NCBI RefSeq assembly: GCF_000721705.1
Contig: NZ_JOJL01000046.1
Location: 1-64,000 of the forward strand
Reading direction: 5' to 3'
Length of the DNA stretch: 64,000 nt
From: Actinoplanes subtropicus
GTDB taxonomy: Bacteria; Actinomycetota; Actinomycetes; Mycobacteriales; Micromonosporaceae
The translations under genes were made by a program, and so were the position numbers. This document shows, piece by piece, positions 7,196 to 15,559 of the stretch. Position 1 is the stretch's first letter, and the number at the start of each line of letters is the position of its first letter. The notes beneath the pieces were generated by a model. It was not told the DNA's origin, did not search any database, and saw nothing but the letters and a program-made list of their open reading frames with translations.

Positions 7196-9502
7196 CTATG
7201 CGGCGACGGGCGTGTTCTCCAGGTCGATCACCTCGTCCACCCGGTCCAGGCCCTCGGGGCGGTGGGTCAGCAGCAGGACCGTGCGTCCGGCGGCCGCGTC
7301 GAGGAGGTCGGCCATCAGGGCTTCGGCCAGGTCGGTGTCGAGGCCCTCGGTGGGTTCGTCGAGGATCAGCACCTCCGGGTCGGCGAGCAGTGCCCGGGCG
7401 GTGGCCAGCCGCCGCGCCTGACCGCCGGACATGGTGGCGCCGCCGGTGCCCAGCCAGGTGTCGAGGCCGTCGGCGAGCGTCGCCAGCCAGCCGTCCAGGC
7501 GCACCCGGCGCAGCGCGGCGACGAGCTCACGGTCGGTGGCGGCGGGCCGGGCCAGCCGGAGGTTCTCGCGCACGGTCGAGGCGAAGATGTGCCCGGTCTC
7601 GTCACCGACCAGCACGATCCGGCCGCGGATCTCTTCCTCGGGCAGCGCCCGGAGGTCACGCCCGTCGGCGATGATCGTGCCGGCCCTCGGGTCGAGGAGA
7701 CGGGCGACCACGGCCCCGAGCGTGGACTTGCCGGAACCGGAGCGGCCGACGACCGCGACCCGGGCGCCGGCCGGGAGGTCGAGGTCGAAATCCTGGAGCG
7801 CGGGAGTCTGCCTGCTGTCCCAGCCGGCGCTGACGCCACGCAACGAGATGTCGCCAAGCACCCGGCCGGGCATGAATCCGGAAATCTCCGCCGGGAACGC
7901 CGCGGGAATCGGTGCGCTGGTCAGGTCGGCCAGGCGGGCGGCGGCACCGGCCTCACGACGGCGGGCTGTCGCGGCGTCGGGCAGGGGCAATGCGGTGTCG
8001 CCGAGCGCTACCACAGTCAGCAGCAGGACGGCCGTCCACTCGGGGGAGAGGGTGGCGGCGTTGGTCAGGGCCCAGGCGACCCCGGTGACGGCGATTCCCC
8101 AGCCGAGGTGGGCCAGCGCGGTGGCCCGGCCGGCGGCCTGCGCGGCCCGGGACTCCAGGCGGGCCAGGGCGCGGCTGTGCTCCTCCGGGACACGGCTGCC
8201 GGTCGGCAGCTCCTCGATGCCGTCGACGGTCTCGACCATCGCGTCGTGCAGGCGGGTCCGGGCGGTGGCGGTGGTGGCGTCCTCGTTCGCGGCCTGCCGG
8301 GCGGCCAGGGCGGGGGCGAGAACGACCGTGGTGAGCAGTCCGATGGCCAGCGGGACGGCTACCGGCGGGGCGATCGCCACGGCGGTCAGGGTGGCGATCG
8401 CCAGGGTTGCGGCCGCGGCGAGGGCGGGCAGGCGTCCGCGGAGGAGGCCGTCGACCCGGGCGTCCACGTCGTCGACCACCCGGGTGAGCAGGTCGCCCCG
8501 GCGGCGCAGGCGCGGGCCGGGCACGCGGGGGATCAGCGCGGCGTAGACGCGGGAGCGCCGGGCGCCGAGCCGGGCGAAGGCGACGTCGTGGGCGACCAGC
8601 CGTTCCAGGTAGCGCAGGAGCGGGCGGGCCACGGCGCTTCCCCGCACCAGCACCACGGCCGCGGAGAGGGTGAGCACGGGTGGCAGCGTGGCCGCCCGCA
8701 CCAGCAGCCAGGCCGCCGCCCCGGTGAGCACCAGTCCGGCGAGCGACGACCCGCTGCCGAGCGCCACCGCGACCGGTGTTGAGCGGACACGCCGCCGCCC
8801 GGAAAGGGACGGCAAGGGCCCATAGGGGTCGGCCGTCGAGGCCGGGGCGGGTGGTTGAGGGGCGACGGGGTCGGCGGTCGGGGCGGGGCCGGGTGGTTGA
8901 GGGGCGACGGGGTCGGCGGTCGAGGCCGGGCCGGACTGACGAGGGGCGACGACGTCGACTGTGCGGTCGGCGGCGGCCAGCAGAGCCGAGCGGTGGGCCA
9001 CCACGAGGACCGCTGAGCCCCCGGCTGCCGTCTCTCGGAGGCGGGTGATGACCAGGCGTTCCGTTTCGGCGTCCAGGTGGGCGGTGGGCTCGTCGAGCAG
9101 GAGCGTGGCGGGGGCGGCGCTCGCCTTCTGCAGGACCGCGGCCAGGGCCAGGCGGTGGCGTTGGCCGGCCGAGACGCCGGAGCCGTGTTCGCCCAGCGGG
9201 GTCTCGGGGGAGAGGGTGAGGCCGACGGCGGCAAGGGCGGCCTCGGCGGATCCGGGCGGGAACAGGTCGGCCACTCGGCGGGCGTGCGGCAGGGTGGGGC
9301 GCTGCGGCAGGTAGAGCGGGCTCGGCGCGGTGAACTCCCCGGCCGTGGCGGGGTGCAGGCCGGCCAGCACCCGCAAGGCGGTGGTCTTGCCGGCGCCCGA
9401 GGGGCCCCGCAGGGCGACGATCTCGCCGGGTGCGACGGTGAGCGCGGGCAACGAGAGGGCGTCGACGGTCGCGCCGAGATAGCGGGCACGCAGCCCCGAC
9501 AC
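7196..9502 (-). CDS. cydC: CydD nucleotide-binding domain fused to complete CydC (thiol reductant ABC exporter)
   Basis: Protein of 768 residues with three parts. Residues 1-190 are an ABC ATPase domain (GPSGAGKTT Walker A, GVSAGQRHR signature, LLLDEPTAHLD Walker B) that belongs to CydD. A proline-rich repeat linker covers about 190-240. The rest is full CydC: five to six membrane helices and a second ATPase domain (GRSGSGKST, MSGGQARR, LILDEPTEG). CydDC exports cysteine and glutathione to the outer face and is needed for cytochrome bd assembly. Related actinobacteria carry CydD and CydC as one polypeptide. Here the CydD membrane half is a separate upstream frame, cut off at a 15-bp repeat. 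The GTG at 9502 has no good ribosome-binding site, and the same frame stays open through the repeat up to 9691, so the N-terminus is uncertain. Confidence 0.85.
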   Translation of the reverse strand: MSGLRARYLGATVDALSLPALTVAPGEIVALRGPSGAGKTTALRVLAGLHPATAGEFTAPSPLYLPQRPTLPHARRVADLFPPGSAEAALAAVGLTLSPETPLGEHGSGVSAGQRHRLALAAVLQKASAAPATLLLDEPTAHLDAETERLVITRLRETAAGGSAVLVVAHRSALLAAADRTVDVVAPRQSGPASTADPVAPQPPGPAPTADPVAPQPPAPASTADPYGPLPSLSGRRRVRSTPVAVALGSGSSLAGLVLTGAAAWLLVRAATLPPVLTLSAAVVLVRGSAVARPLLRYLERLVAHDVAFARLGARRSRVYAALIPRVPGPRLRRRGDLLTRVVDDVDARVDGLLRGRLPALAAAATLAIATLTAVAIAPPVAVPLAIGLLTTVVLAPALAARQAANEDATTATARTRLHDAMVETVDGIEELPTGSRVPEEHSRALARLESRAAQAAGRATALAHLGWGIAVTGVAWALTNAATLSPEWTAVLLLTVVALGDTALPLPDAATARRREAGAAARLADLTSAPIPAAFPAEISGFMPGRVLGDISLRGVSAGWDSRQTPALQDFDLDLPAGARVAVVGRSGSGKSTLGAVVARLLDPRAGTIIADGRDLRALPEEEIRGRIVLVGDETGHIFASTVRENLRLARPAATDRELVAALRRVRLDGWLATLADGLDTWLGTGGATMSGGQARRLATARALLADPEVLILDEPTEGLDTDLAEALMADLLDAAAGRTVLLLTHRPEGLDRVDEVIDLENTPVAA
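8825..8950 (-). repeat. 42-bp repeat encoding the CydD-CydC linker
   Basis: Three imperfect 42-bp units encode a Pro/Ala-rich 14-residue repeat (PVAPQPPxPAxTAD) between the CydD ATPase domain and the CydC membrane domain. The period is clear from GTGGTTGAGG at 8851 and 8893. A flexible tether of variable length is the simplest reading. Confidence 0.8.
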
Positions 9503-9600
9503 GGTGACCCCGGCCGGACCGCCCGGCGCGGATTCCGCCCGGCCGAGGGAAGCGTGGCCGACGGGGGCGCGGTCGAGGAAGGCGGCGCCGAGGACAGTGC

Positions 9601-9690
9601 GGCTTGGGGAGGTGCGGCTTGGGGAGGTGCGGCTTGGGGAGGTGCGGCTTGGGGAGGTGCGGCTTGGGGAGGTGCGGCTTGGGGAGGTGC
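9601..9690. repeat. 15-bp tandem repeat, six exact copies, at the break in cydDC
   Basis: GGCTTGGGGAGGTGC is repeated six times without change. It sits exactly between the stop of the CydD membrane-domain frame (TAG at 9692-9690) and the sequence encoding the CydD ATPase domain. Perfect copies suggest recent expansion. The unit is a multiple of three, so copy number alone does not explain the one-base frame offset across it. Confidence 0.92.
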
Positions 9691-10553
9691 TAGGCCTCGG
9701 GCGCCAGCAAGATCACCAGTAGGGCCGGCCCGAGCGACAGGTGACCGGCCGCGACCCGCAAGCCGGCCTCGACGGCGATCAGGCCGACCGAGAGCGTGCC
9801 GACCAGGTCGAGGGCGGTCGACGAGAGGAAGGCGACGCGCAGCACCCGCAGCGTGGCCGAGCGGTGCTGGTCGGTCAGGTCGGCGATGACCTGGGTCTGG
9901 CGGGTCGCCCGGCCGAAGACGCGCAGCGTGGGCAGGCCCCGCACCACGTCGAGGAAGTGGCCGGCCAGGCGGGCGTCGGCCTGCCAGCGTTCGCGGGCGC
10001 GGGCCGCGGTGGCCCAGCCGATCAGCGCGCCCAGCAGCGGGATCAGCGGCAGGGTGGCGAGGGCGATCAGGGCCGACGCCGGGTCGACGACGGCCATCAC
10101 GAGGATGACCAGCGGCGGGAGGGCCACGCCGAGGATCAGGGCGGGCAGGTAACCGGCGAACCACGGGCGCAGGGCGGCCAGCCCCGAGGTGAGCACGGCG
10201 GTGAGCCGGCCGGCCCCGAAGGACGCGACCCACGCCGGGCCGCGGCGGGGCAGCACGGCCAGGAGGCGGCGGCGGAGTTCGTCGGTCACCCGGGCCGCGG
10301 TGCGCACGGCAACGACCTGCTCGGCCCACGACAGCAGGGCCCGCGCGGCGTAGGCGGCGGCCAGCAGGACCAGGGCCCACCGGTGCGGCGCGGTGAAATG
10401 CCGGAAAGGACCGGCCACGAGCAGGGCCAAGGCGACCGCCACCGAGACCGTCGCGGCGGCCTGGGCGGCACCGAGCACGGCGAGCAGGGCAATCCCCGAG
10501 CGGCTGGAGCTCGCGTGCCGCAGCAGCCGGGGATCGAGTGGTGCGCGGCTCAT
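9690..10553 (-). CDS. cydD: CydD membrane domain, prematurely terminated
   Basis: Frame of 287 residues containing only the transmembrane half of CydD: about six helices, with the conserved regions TDELRRRLLAVL and ARERWQADARLAGHFLDVVRGLPTL split by short loops as in the family. Full CydD subunits are about 550-590 residues and carry a C-terminal ATPase domain. Here translation stops at LLAPEA, where relatives continue into the linker and ATPase domain, because a TAG is created at the edge of the 15-bp repeat. The ATPase domain follows in the +1 frame in the next gene. ATG 10553 overlaps the cydB stop (ATGA). Either a split exporter, a frameshift mutation or a sequencing error is possible. 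Confidence 0.8.
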   Translation of the reverse strand: MSRAPLDPRLLRHASSSRSGIALLAVLGAAQAAATVSVAVALALLVAGPFRHFTAPHRWALVLLAAAYAARALLSWAEQVVAVRTAARVTDELRRRLLAVLPRRGPAWVASFGAGRLTAVLTSGLAALRPWFAGYLPALILGVALPPLVILVMAVVDPASALIALATLPLIPLLGALIGWATAARARERWQADARLAGHFLDVVRGLPTLRVFGRATRQTQVIADLTDQHRSATLRVLRVAFLSSTALDLVGTLSVGLIAVEAGLRVAAGHLSLGPALLVILLAPEA

Positions 10554-11530
10554 GACGGGACCCGCTCGCTGGCGACGCGGCGGCGGAAGACGAAGTACGA
10601 GTACGCCTGGTAGGCCAGCACCCCGGGCAGGATCACCACGCCGAACGCGGTGAGCAGCGACAGGGCCGACGGTGTGGCCGCCGCGGCGATGCGGGTCAGG
10701 GACCACGACGCGTCAAGGGTGCTGGGCAGCACGACCGAGCCGTGGGCCAGGAGCACCGCGACGACCGAGCCGGCCACGCCCGCGCAGGTCAGCGCGAACG
10801 CCAGGGCCTCGCGCCCCTGCCGGGCCAGCATGCCGGCGGCCAGGGACACGGCCGCGGCGGCCAGCACGAGGCGGGAGCTCGTGGCGAAGCCGGCGACGAG
10901 CAGCGCGACCGCCCCGCCGGCGCCCAGCCACCGGGCCAGGTCGCGCGCCCGCCGGCGGACCGGGCCGCTGGTGCGCAGCGCCAGGAACGTCGTGCCGAGC
11001 AGCAGCGCCGCGAACAGGGCGGCGCCGGCGCCGAGCAGGGACTGCCAGGTCAGGATCGGGGCGAGGCTGCGTGCCAGGCCCGAGCCGTGGACCGAGCCGT
11101 CGGGGCCGAGCGCCAGGCCGCGCACGAAGACCGCCAGCAGCGCGCCCCACAGCGCCACGATCGCGGCCGAGCTGACCGCCAGGAACGCGTCGCACCGGCG
11201 GCGCCAGCGGGGGCCGTCGCCCTTGCCGCGGAACTCCAGGGCGACGCCGCGCACGGCCAGCAAGAGCAGCAGCCCGGCGACCGGCAGGTAGAGGCCGGAG
11301 AGCAGGGCCGCATACCAGGCCGGGAAGGCGGCGAAGGTGACACCGATCGCGGCGACCAGCCACACCTCGTTGCCGTCCCAGAACGGGCCGATGGTGCGGA
11401 CGACCGCGCCGCGCTCGTGGTCGTCCCGGCCGAGCAGCGGGCCGAGCAGGCCGACGCCGAAGTCGAAGCCCTCGAGGACGAAGAACAGCACCCAGGCGAG
11501 CACGACGATCGAGAACCAGAAGGTGATCAC
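10550..11530 (-). CDS. cydB: Cytochrome bd ubiquinol/menaquinol oxidase subunit II
   Basis: Membrane subunit of 326 residues with about eight to nine helices, the partner of CydA in the bd oxidase that reduces oxygen to water with quinol. The first helix ends in FFVLEGFDFGVG, and FWDGNEVWLVAAIGVTFAAFP follows in two conserved pieces, both CydB hallmarks. I use GTG 11530, preceded by GAGGAG at seven bases; the frame further upstream is not coding-like. cydA ends 11 bp before it and cydD starts within its stop codon, so cydABDC is one operon. Confidence 0.94.
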   Translation of the reverse strand: MITFWFSIVVLAWVLFFVLEGFDFGVGLLGPLLGRDDHERGAVVRTIGPFWDGNEVWLVAAIGVTFAAFPAWYAALLSGLYLPVAGLLLLLAVRGVALEFRGKGDGPRWRRRCDAFLAVSSAAIVALWGALLAVFVRGLALGPDGSVHGSGLARSLAPILTWQSLLGAGAALFAALLLGTTFLALRTSGPVRRRARDLARWLGAGGAVALLVAGFATSSRLVLAAAAVSLAAGMLARQGREALAFALTCAGVAGSVVAVLLAHGSVVLPSTLDASWSLTRIAAAATPSALSLLTAFGVVILPGVLAYQAYSYFVFRRRVASERVPS

Positions 11531-11541
11531 GACGAGGCTCC

Positions 11542-12906
11542 TCAGTAGACCGGCGCGAGTTCGGGCGACTTGTCGGAAATATCTGCGGAAGGCGCGAGCG
11601 GCTGCCGGGCCAGATGCCGGATCAGCCGGAACCAGACCACCGCCACGACGCCGTAGACGAGGGTGAAGCCGGCCAGCGACGCGATCACCTCGGCGCTGGT
11701 CAGGCCGGGGGAGATGCCGTCGGCGACCTTGGTGAGCCCGAAGGCGATCCACGGCTGCCGGGCCGTCTCGGTGAAGATCCAGCCGAGCGTGTTCGCCGCC
11801 GCGGGCAGCACCGGGATCAACGGCAGCCACCGGGTGAGCCGGCGAGGAGCTTCACGACCTTTGCGCGTACGCCAGAGGTAGAGCGCGCCGATCGCGGCCG
11901 CGAGCATCCCCGCGCCGATCATCAGGCGGAATGTCCAGAATGCGACGGGAATCATCGGCACATAGCTGCCCGGCCCGAACTGCGCGACATACTGCGCCTG
12001 GAGGTCGTCGATACCTTGCACGGTGGCCGTCGGGGACCCCTTGGCCAGGATCGACAGCAGGTAAGGGACCTCGATCGAGAACTGGGGCAGCGGCTTGCCG
12101 GTTGCGAAGATCGAGAACGGCGCGCCGGAGGCGGAGGAGTAGAGGGCTTCCGCGGCGGCCATCTTCATCGGCTGCACCGAGGTGATCACCTTGCCCAGGT
12201 GGTCGCCGGTCAGCGCCGTCGCCGCCCCGCCCGCCACCATCACCCACGCGCCCAGCCGGGCGAGCGTGCGGTGCGCCGGCTCGGCCGCCATCCGCCAGAC
12301 CGCGATCGCGAGCAGCAGGGCGCCGCCGATCATCGCCGCGCCCGACAGCGTGTGCGGGAAGGCGGCCAGATTCACCTTGTTCAGCAGCAGCTCGGTGAAG
12401 GACGTCAGACGGGCGCGACCGGTGGCGGGGTCCATCTCGTACGCAATCGGGTTTTGCATGAAGCTGTTGGCGGCCAGGATGATGAACGCCGACAGGATCG
12501 TGCCCAGCGAGACGATCACGATCGTCGCCGCGTGCGCGAGCCGCGGCAGCCGGCCCCACCCGAAATACCACAGCGCCAGGAACGTCGCCTCCAGGAAGAA
12601 GGCGAGCATCCCCTCGATCGCCAGGGTCGGGCCGAAGACGTCGCCGTAGAACTTGGCGAAGGCGCTCCACCCCATGCCGAACTGGAACTCCTGCACCAGG
12701 CCGGTGACCACGCCGACGGCGAAGGTGACGATCAGCAGCTTGCCGACGAACCTGGTCAGGTCGCGCCATTTGTCGTCGCGGGTGCGCAACCAGGTGATCT
12801 CCAGCCCGGCCGCGACCGCCGCCAGGCTGATCGACAGCGGCACGAAGAAGTAGTGGTAGATCGTGACCACCGCGAACTGCAACCGGGTCAGGTCAAGCAC
12901 GTCCAT
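11542..12906 (-). CDS. cydA: Cytochrome bd oxidase subunit I
   Basis: Catalytic haem-bearing subunit of 454 residues. H18 in TIYHYFFVP matches the haem d/b595 axial histidine, PTLAIEGMLAFFLEA carries the conserved glutamate of the proton channel, and AFPHTLSGA supplies the haem b558 histidine. The Q-loop is of the short type (about 450 residues against 520 in E. coli), as in other Gram-positive bacteria. It generates proton motive force at low oxygen. ATG 12906 follows a GGGGGG stretch. The operon faces a BlaI-type repressor across an 80-bp region rich in TAGTA/TACTA half-sites. Confidence 0.96.
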   Translation of the reverse strand: MDVLDLTRLQFAVVTIYHYFFVPLSISLAAVAAGLEITWLRTRDDKWRDLTRFVGKLLIVTFAVGVVTGLVQEFQFGMGWSAFAKFYGDVFGPTLAIEGMLAFFLEATFLALWYFGWGRLPRLAHAATIVIVSLGTILSAFIILAANSFMQNPIAYEMDPATGRARLTSFTELLLNKVNLAAFPHTLSGAAMIGGALLLAIAVWRMAAEPAHRTLARLGAWVMVAGGAATALTGDHLGKVITSVQPMKMAAAEALYSSASGAPFSIFATGKPLPQFSIEVPYLLSILAKGSPTATVQGIDDLQAQYVAQFGPGSYVPMIPVAFWTFRLMIGAGMLAAAIGALYLWRTRKGREAPRRLTRWLPLIPVLPAAANTLGWIFTETARQPWIAFGLTKVADGISPGLTSAEVIASLAGFTLVYGVVAVVWFRLIRHLARQPLAPSADISDKSPELAPVY

Positions 12907-12923
12907 TGAGTAGTTCCCCCCAT

Positions 12924-12961
12924 CTACGACGGCTCGTAGTAGATACTATGCCGCGTAGTAC
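12924..12961. promoter_or_regulatory. Candidate BlaI-type operator between cydA and the blaI-like gene
   Basis: The divergent gap holds CTACGA-cggc-TCGTAG (12924-12939), TAGTA-ga-TACTA (12937-12948) and TACTA with a second TAGTA at 12956-12960. Overlapping dyads of TAGTA/TACTA half-sites are the kind of sequence BlaI/MecI dimers bind. A site here could repress both the cyd operon and the regulator itself. Confidence 0.55.
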
Positions 12962-12986
12962 GACGGTGTGCAGTAGACTTTGGTAT

Positions 12987-13343
12987 ATGGCGCTGGGAGA
13001 CCTGGAACGCGAGATCATGACCGTGCTCTGGGAGACATATCTGCCGATGACGGTGCGCGAGGTGCACCAGGAGCTGGCCCGCGAGCGTCACCGTGATCTC
13101 GCTTACACCACCGTGATGACCGTGCTCGACCGGCTCGCCAAGAAAGGTGTGGTCCGGCAGATCAAGGACGGCCGCGCCTACAAGTACGCGCCGATGCAGT
13201 CCCGCGCCGAGATGACCGCCGCCCTGATGATGGACGCGCTGAGCGGCACCCCCGATCAGGACGCCGCGCTCGCCCACTTCGTCGGCCGGCTCCCGCCGGA
13301 GGCGCTGCGGGCCGCGCTCGAAGCCATCCAGCGGCAGGGATGA
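12987..13343 (+). CDS. BlaI/MecI family transcriptional repressor
   Basis: Winged-helix repressor of 118 residues starting MALGDLEREIMTVLW, the signature opening of the BlaI/MecI/CopY family. The recognition-helix region is YTTVMTVLDRLAKKG. The C-terminal part (about 80-118) is the dimerisation domain. In characterised systems such repressors are released when a BlaR-type membrane peptidase triggers their cleavage. ATG 12987 is chosen; the longer upstream frame would cross the operator. The next gene, an M56 peptidase, overlaps the stop (ATGA), so the two are a regulatory pair. Divergent placement from cydABDC makes respiration the likely target. No beta-lactamase is nearby. Confidence 0.9.
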   Translation: MALGDLEREIMTVLWETYLPMTVREVHQELARERHRDLAYTTVMTVLDRLAKKGVVRQIKDGRAYKYAPMQSRAEMTAALMMDALSGTPDQDAALAHFVGRLPPEALRAALEAIQRQG

Positions 13344-14242
13344 CCGCGCTGCTGCTCGGCGCGCTCGGGCTGACCCTGTCGCTGATCGTCCCCGGCCCGC
13401 TCGCCCGGGCCCACTGGCCCGACCGGGCGCCCGCCGCCGCCGTGCTGCTCTGGCAGGCGATCACCCTCGCCGCCGTGCTCTCCGCGCTCGGCGTCGTGCT
13501 CGCCGCCCCCGAGGAGCTGACCCGCGCCCTCGGCTCCGGCAAGCCGGTCGCCGCCGCCGCGCTGATCGGCGCCCTCGCCGTGGCCGCGGTCATCGTGCTG
13601 CGGCTGCTCGTCTCGCTGTGGGGCGTCTCCCGGCGCTCCCGGGCCCGCCGCGCGCGCCACCGGCTGCTGGTCGACCTGCTCGACCGGGCCGAGCAGCGGC
13701 AGGAGCTGGACGCCGGCCACGTCCGGGTGCTGCAGGGCAACCTCCCGCTCGCGTACTGCGTGCCCGGCCGGGAGGCGCGGGTGGTGCTCAGCGACGGCGC
13801 GCTGCGCCTGCTCGACCGGGAGCAGGTCGACGCCGTGCTGGCGCACGAGCAGACCCACCTGCGCCATCGGCACGAGGTGGTGATGGAGTCGTTCACCGCG
13901 TTCTACCGCGCGGTCCCGGCCGCACTGCGCAGCCGGGCGCCGCTGGACGCCGTACACCTGCTGCTGGAGATGGTGGCCGACGATGCCGCCAGCAAACGCA
14001 CCGGCCCGGCTCCGCTGCGCGGCGCTCTCGAACGTCTGACCGACGCCGTCCCCCTCGCGGAGGAAGTCATGCCCGAAGAGGATTCACGACGGCGCCGGAC
14101 GGCTCGCCTCGCCGCCCCACAGCGGCCGTCCAGGATGCTCACAGGTGCCGTGGTGGCGGCCGCCGTCGCCCTCCTGGTGCTACCCACCGTGATCCTCGTG
14201 GTGCCCTGGCTCGGCCAAGCTCTCGCGGTATGGCCGCTCTGA
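13340..14242 (+). CDS. M56 family (BlaR1/MecR1-like) membrane metallopeptidase
   Basis: Membrane protein of 300 residues with N-terminal hydrophobic helices (about 1-110), a cytosolic zinc peptidase domain with H169-E170-x-x-H173 in AHEQTHLRH, and a last helix near 270-292. It lacks the extracellular penicillin-binding sensor domain of true BlaR1, as most actinobacterial relatives do, so the signal is probably not a beta-lactam. Its expected role is to inactivate the upstream BlaI-like repressor, directly or through another factor. It overlaps that gene by four bases. Confidence 0.85.
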   Translation: MTALLLGALGLTLSLIVPGPLARAHWPDRAPAAAVLLWQAITLAAVLSALGVVLAAPEELTRALGSGKPVAAAALIGALAVAAVIVLRLLVSLWGVSRRSRARRARHRLLVDLLDRAEQRQELDAGHVRVLQGNLPLAYCVPGREARVVLSDGALRLLDREQVDAVLAHEQTHLRHRHEVVMESFTAFYRAVPAALRSRAPLDAVHLLLEMVADDAASKRTGPAPLRGALERLTDAVPLAEEVMPEEDSRRRRTARLAAPQRPSRMLTGAVVAAAVALLVLPTVILVVPWLGQALAVWPL

Positions 14243-14373
14243 CTACTCCGCGTGTTGGTGGGTGCGCAGGAAGTTTCCTGGTCGTGGCAGCTTCAGTTAC
14301 CGCGTTGATCCGGACTATGGTGGTCCCCGGTCCGGCAGCCCCCCATCGTCCATCCGGATGATCTGCGGGACCA

Positions 14374-14505
14374 CCGCCTAATCGCCGCACGCGGCGAACC
14401 GGGGACCCGAGTAGTTGGGGTGAAGCCGCGAATCCCTTGCGGCCGGGCGCGCTTCCCGCCCGAACCCGTCAGCTAACCCGGTCGGCGGCCTGACGGAAGA
14501 AGGGA
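14374..14505 (+). promoter_or_regulatory. Cyclic di-AMP (ydaO/yuaA-type) riboswitch
   Basis: The leader of the NlpC/P60 gene contains, in order, the conserved blocks CGAACCGGGGACCCGAGTAG, TTGGGGTGAA, CGGCCGGGCG, CCCGCCCGAACCCGTCAGC and TAACCCGGT...GACGGAAGAAGGG. These match the actinobacterial version of the c-di-AMP riboswitch, and their spacing is right. In this class ligand binding lowers expression of wall hydrolases. The start codon follows 13 bp after the motif. Confidence 0.9.
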
Positions 14506-14518
14506 TAACGCACCTAAC

Positions 14519-15514
14519 GTGAAACGGATTGGGGCGCGCCGCGCCGCAGTTCTGCGCAGCCTGGCCTGCGCCGTCGCCGCGGCCGGGCTCGTTCTCACCG
14601 GGCCGTCCGTAGCGCACGCAACGCCCTCGGCAAGTTCCATCGAGGCACAGATCGACAAGCAGTGGAACCAGCTCGAACCGGTCATCGAGAACTACAACGA
14701 CGTACACAGCAAGCTTCTGCAGAACCAGGCTCAGCTGAAGAAGCTCACGTCGCAGATCGGCCCGCTCGAGCTCCAGGTGGACGTGGCTCTCGCTCAGGTT
14801 CGTGGCATCGCGGCCGACGCGTACATGCAAGGCGCGCCGAACGCGTTGAGTGCCATGCTCATCAGTGGCTCGCCCACCGGGCTGACCGAGAAACTCACGT
14901 ATCTCGATCAGCTGTCGCGTCACCAGCAGGACCAGATCGCCGGGGTCGCGAAGCTGCGCGACAAGTACACGGCGATGAAGTCCGATCTGGCCACGCTGAC
15001 CCAGTCCATCGCCGCCCGCGATGCCGACCTGGGCCAGCAGAAGAACGCGATCCAGAAGAAGATCGACGCCCTGCAGAAGCTCCGCATCCAGGCGTACGGG
15101 GCGAACGGCGGGGACGACGGGAACTACCGGCTGGGGCCCTGCCCCGCGACGTACACCCCGGACAAGGGCGGCCGGGCGGCGCAGAAGGCTTGCTCGCTCA
15201 TCGGCAAGCCGTACGTGTTCGGCTCCCAGGGGCCCGGCTCGTACGACTGCTCCGGTCTGACCCTGACGGCCTGGGCCAGCGTCGGTGTCTCTCTGCAGCA
15301 CTACACGAAGGACCAGTGGGCGGAGACGACACCGATCTCCCGGAGCGATCTGCAACCGGGTGACCTGGTCTTCTTCTTTCCACCCACGCTGCATCACGTC
15401 GGCATCTACGTCGGCGGCGGGTTCGTGGTGCACGCGCCGCACACGGGTGACCATGTGCGGATGGCGGTCATGGACAATGTCGGGCCGATCGCCGGGTTCC
15501 GGCGACCAGGGTGA
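14519..15514 (+). CDS. Secreted NlpC/P60 peptidoglycan endopeptidase
   Basis: Secreted wall hydrolase of 331 residues. A signal peptide (VLRSLACAVAAAGLVLTG, cleavage near AHA) is followed by a long coiled-coil region (about 45-190, rich in Gln, Leu and Lys) as in RipA-type proteins. The C-terminal NlpC/P60 domain has C244 in YDCSGLT and H293 in HHVGIYVG. It should cut stem-peptide bonds in peptidoglycan during growth or division. I use GTG 14519, placed just after the AAGAAGGG that ends the riboswitch. The gene is under c-di-AMP control and is followed by a strong terminator. Confidence 0.93.
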   Translation: MKRIGARRAAVLRSLACAVAAAGLVLTGPSVAHATPSASSIEAQIDKQWNQLEPVIENYNDVHSKLLQNQAQLKKLTSQIGPLELQVDVALAQVRGIAADAYMQGAPNALSAMLISGSPTGLTEKLTYLDQLSRHQQDQIAGVAKLRDKYTAMKSDLATLTQSIAARDADLGQQKNAIQKKIDALQKLRIQAYGANGGDDGNYRLGPCPATYTPDKGGRAAQKACSLIGKPYVFGSQGPGSYDCSGLTLTAWASVGVSLQHYTKDQWAETTPISRSDLQPGDLVFFFPPTLHHVGIYVGGGFVVHAPHTGDHVRMAVMDNVGPIAGFRRPG

Positions 15515-15519
15515 CGTTA

Positions 15520-15553
15520 CCGAAGGGCCGCCCTTTGCCGGGCGGCCCTTCGG
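15520..15553. terminator. Bidirectional intrinsic terminator-like hairpin
   Basis: A perfect 14-bp stem (CCGAAGGGCCGCCC with its complement) closes a six-base loop in the 45-bp gap between two convergent genes, so it can serve both. There is no long T-tract, as is usual in very GC-rich actinobacteria. Confidence 0.85.
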
Positions 15554-15559
15554 AACGCC

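Noticed and set aside
9690..9700. Programmed +1 frameshift site in cydD as a definite call
   Set aside because: GCC-TAG-C offers no recognised slippery sequence and a frame error at a tandem repeat is at least as likely, so it is reported only as a possibility.
12987..14242. Beta-lactam resistance locus (blaI-blaR)
   Set aside because: No beta-lactamase or PBP2a gene is next to the pair, and the peptidase lacks the penicillin-binding sensor domain; respiration is a better context.
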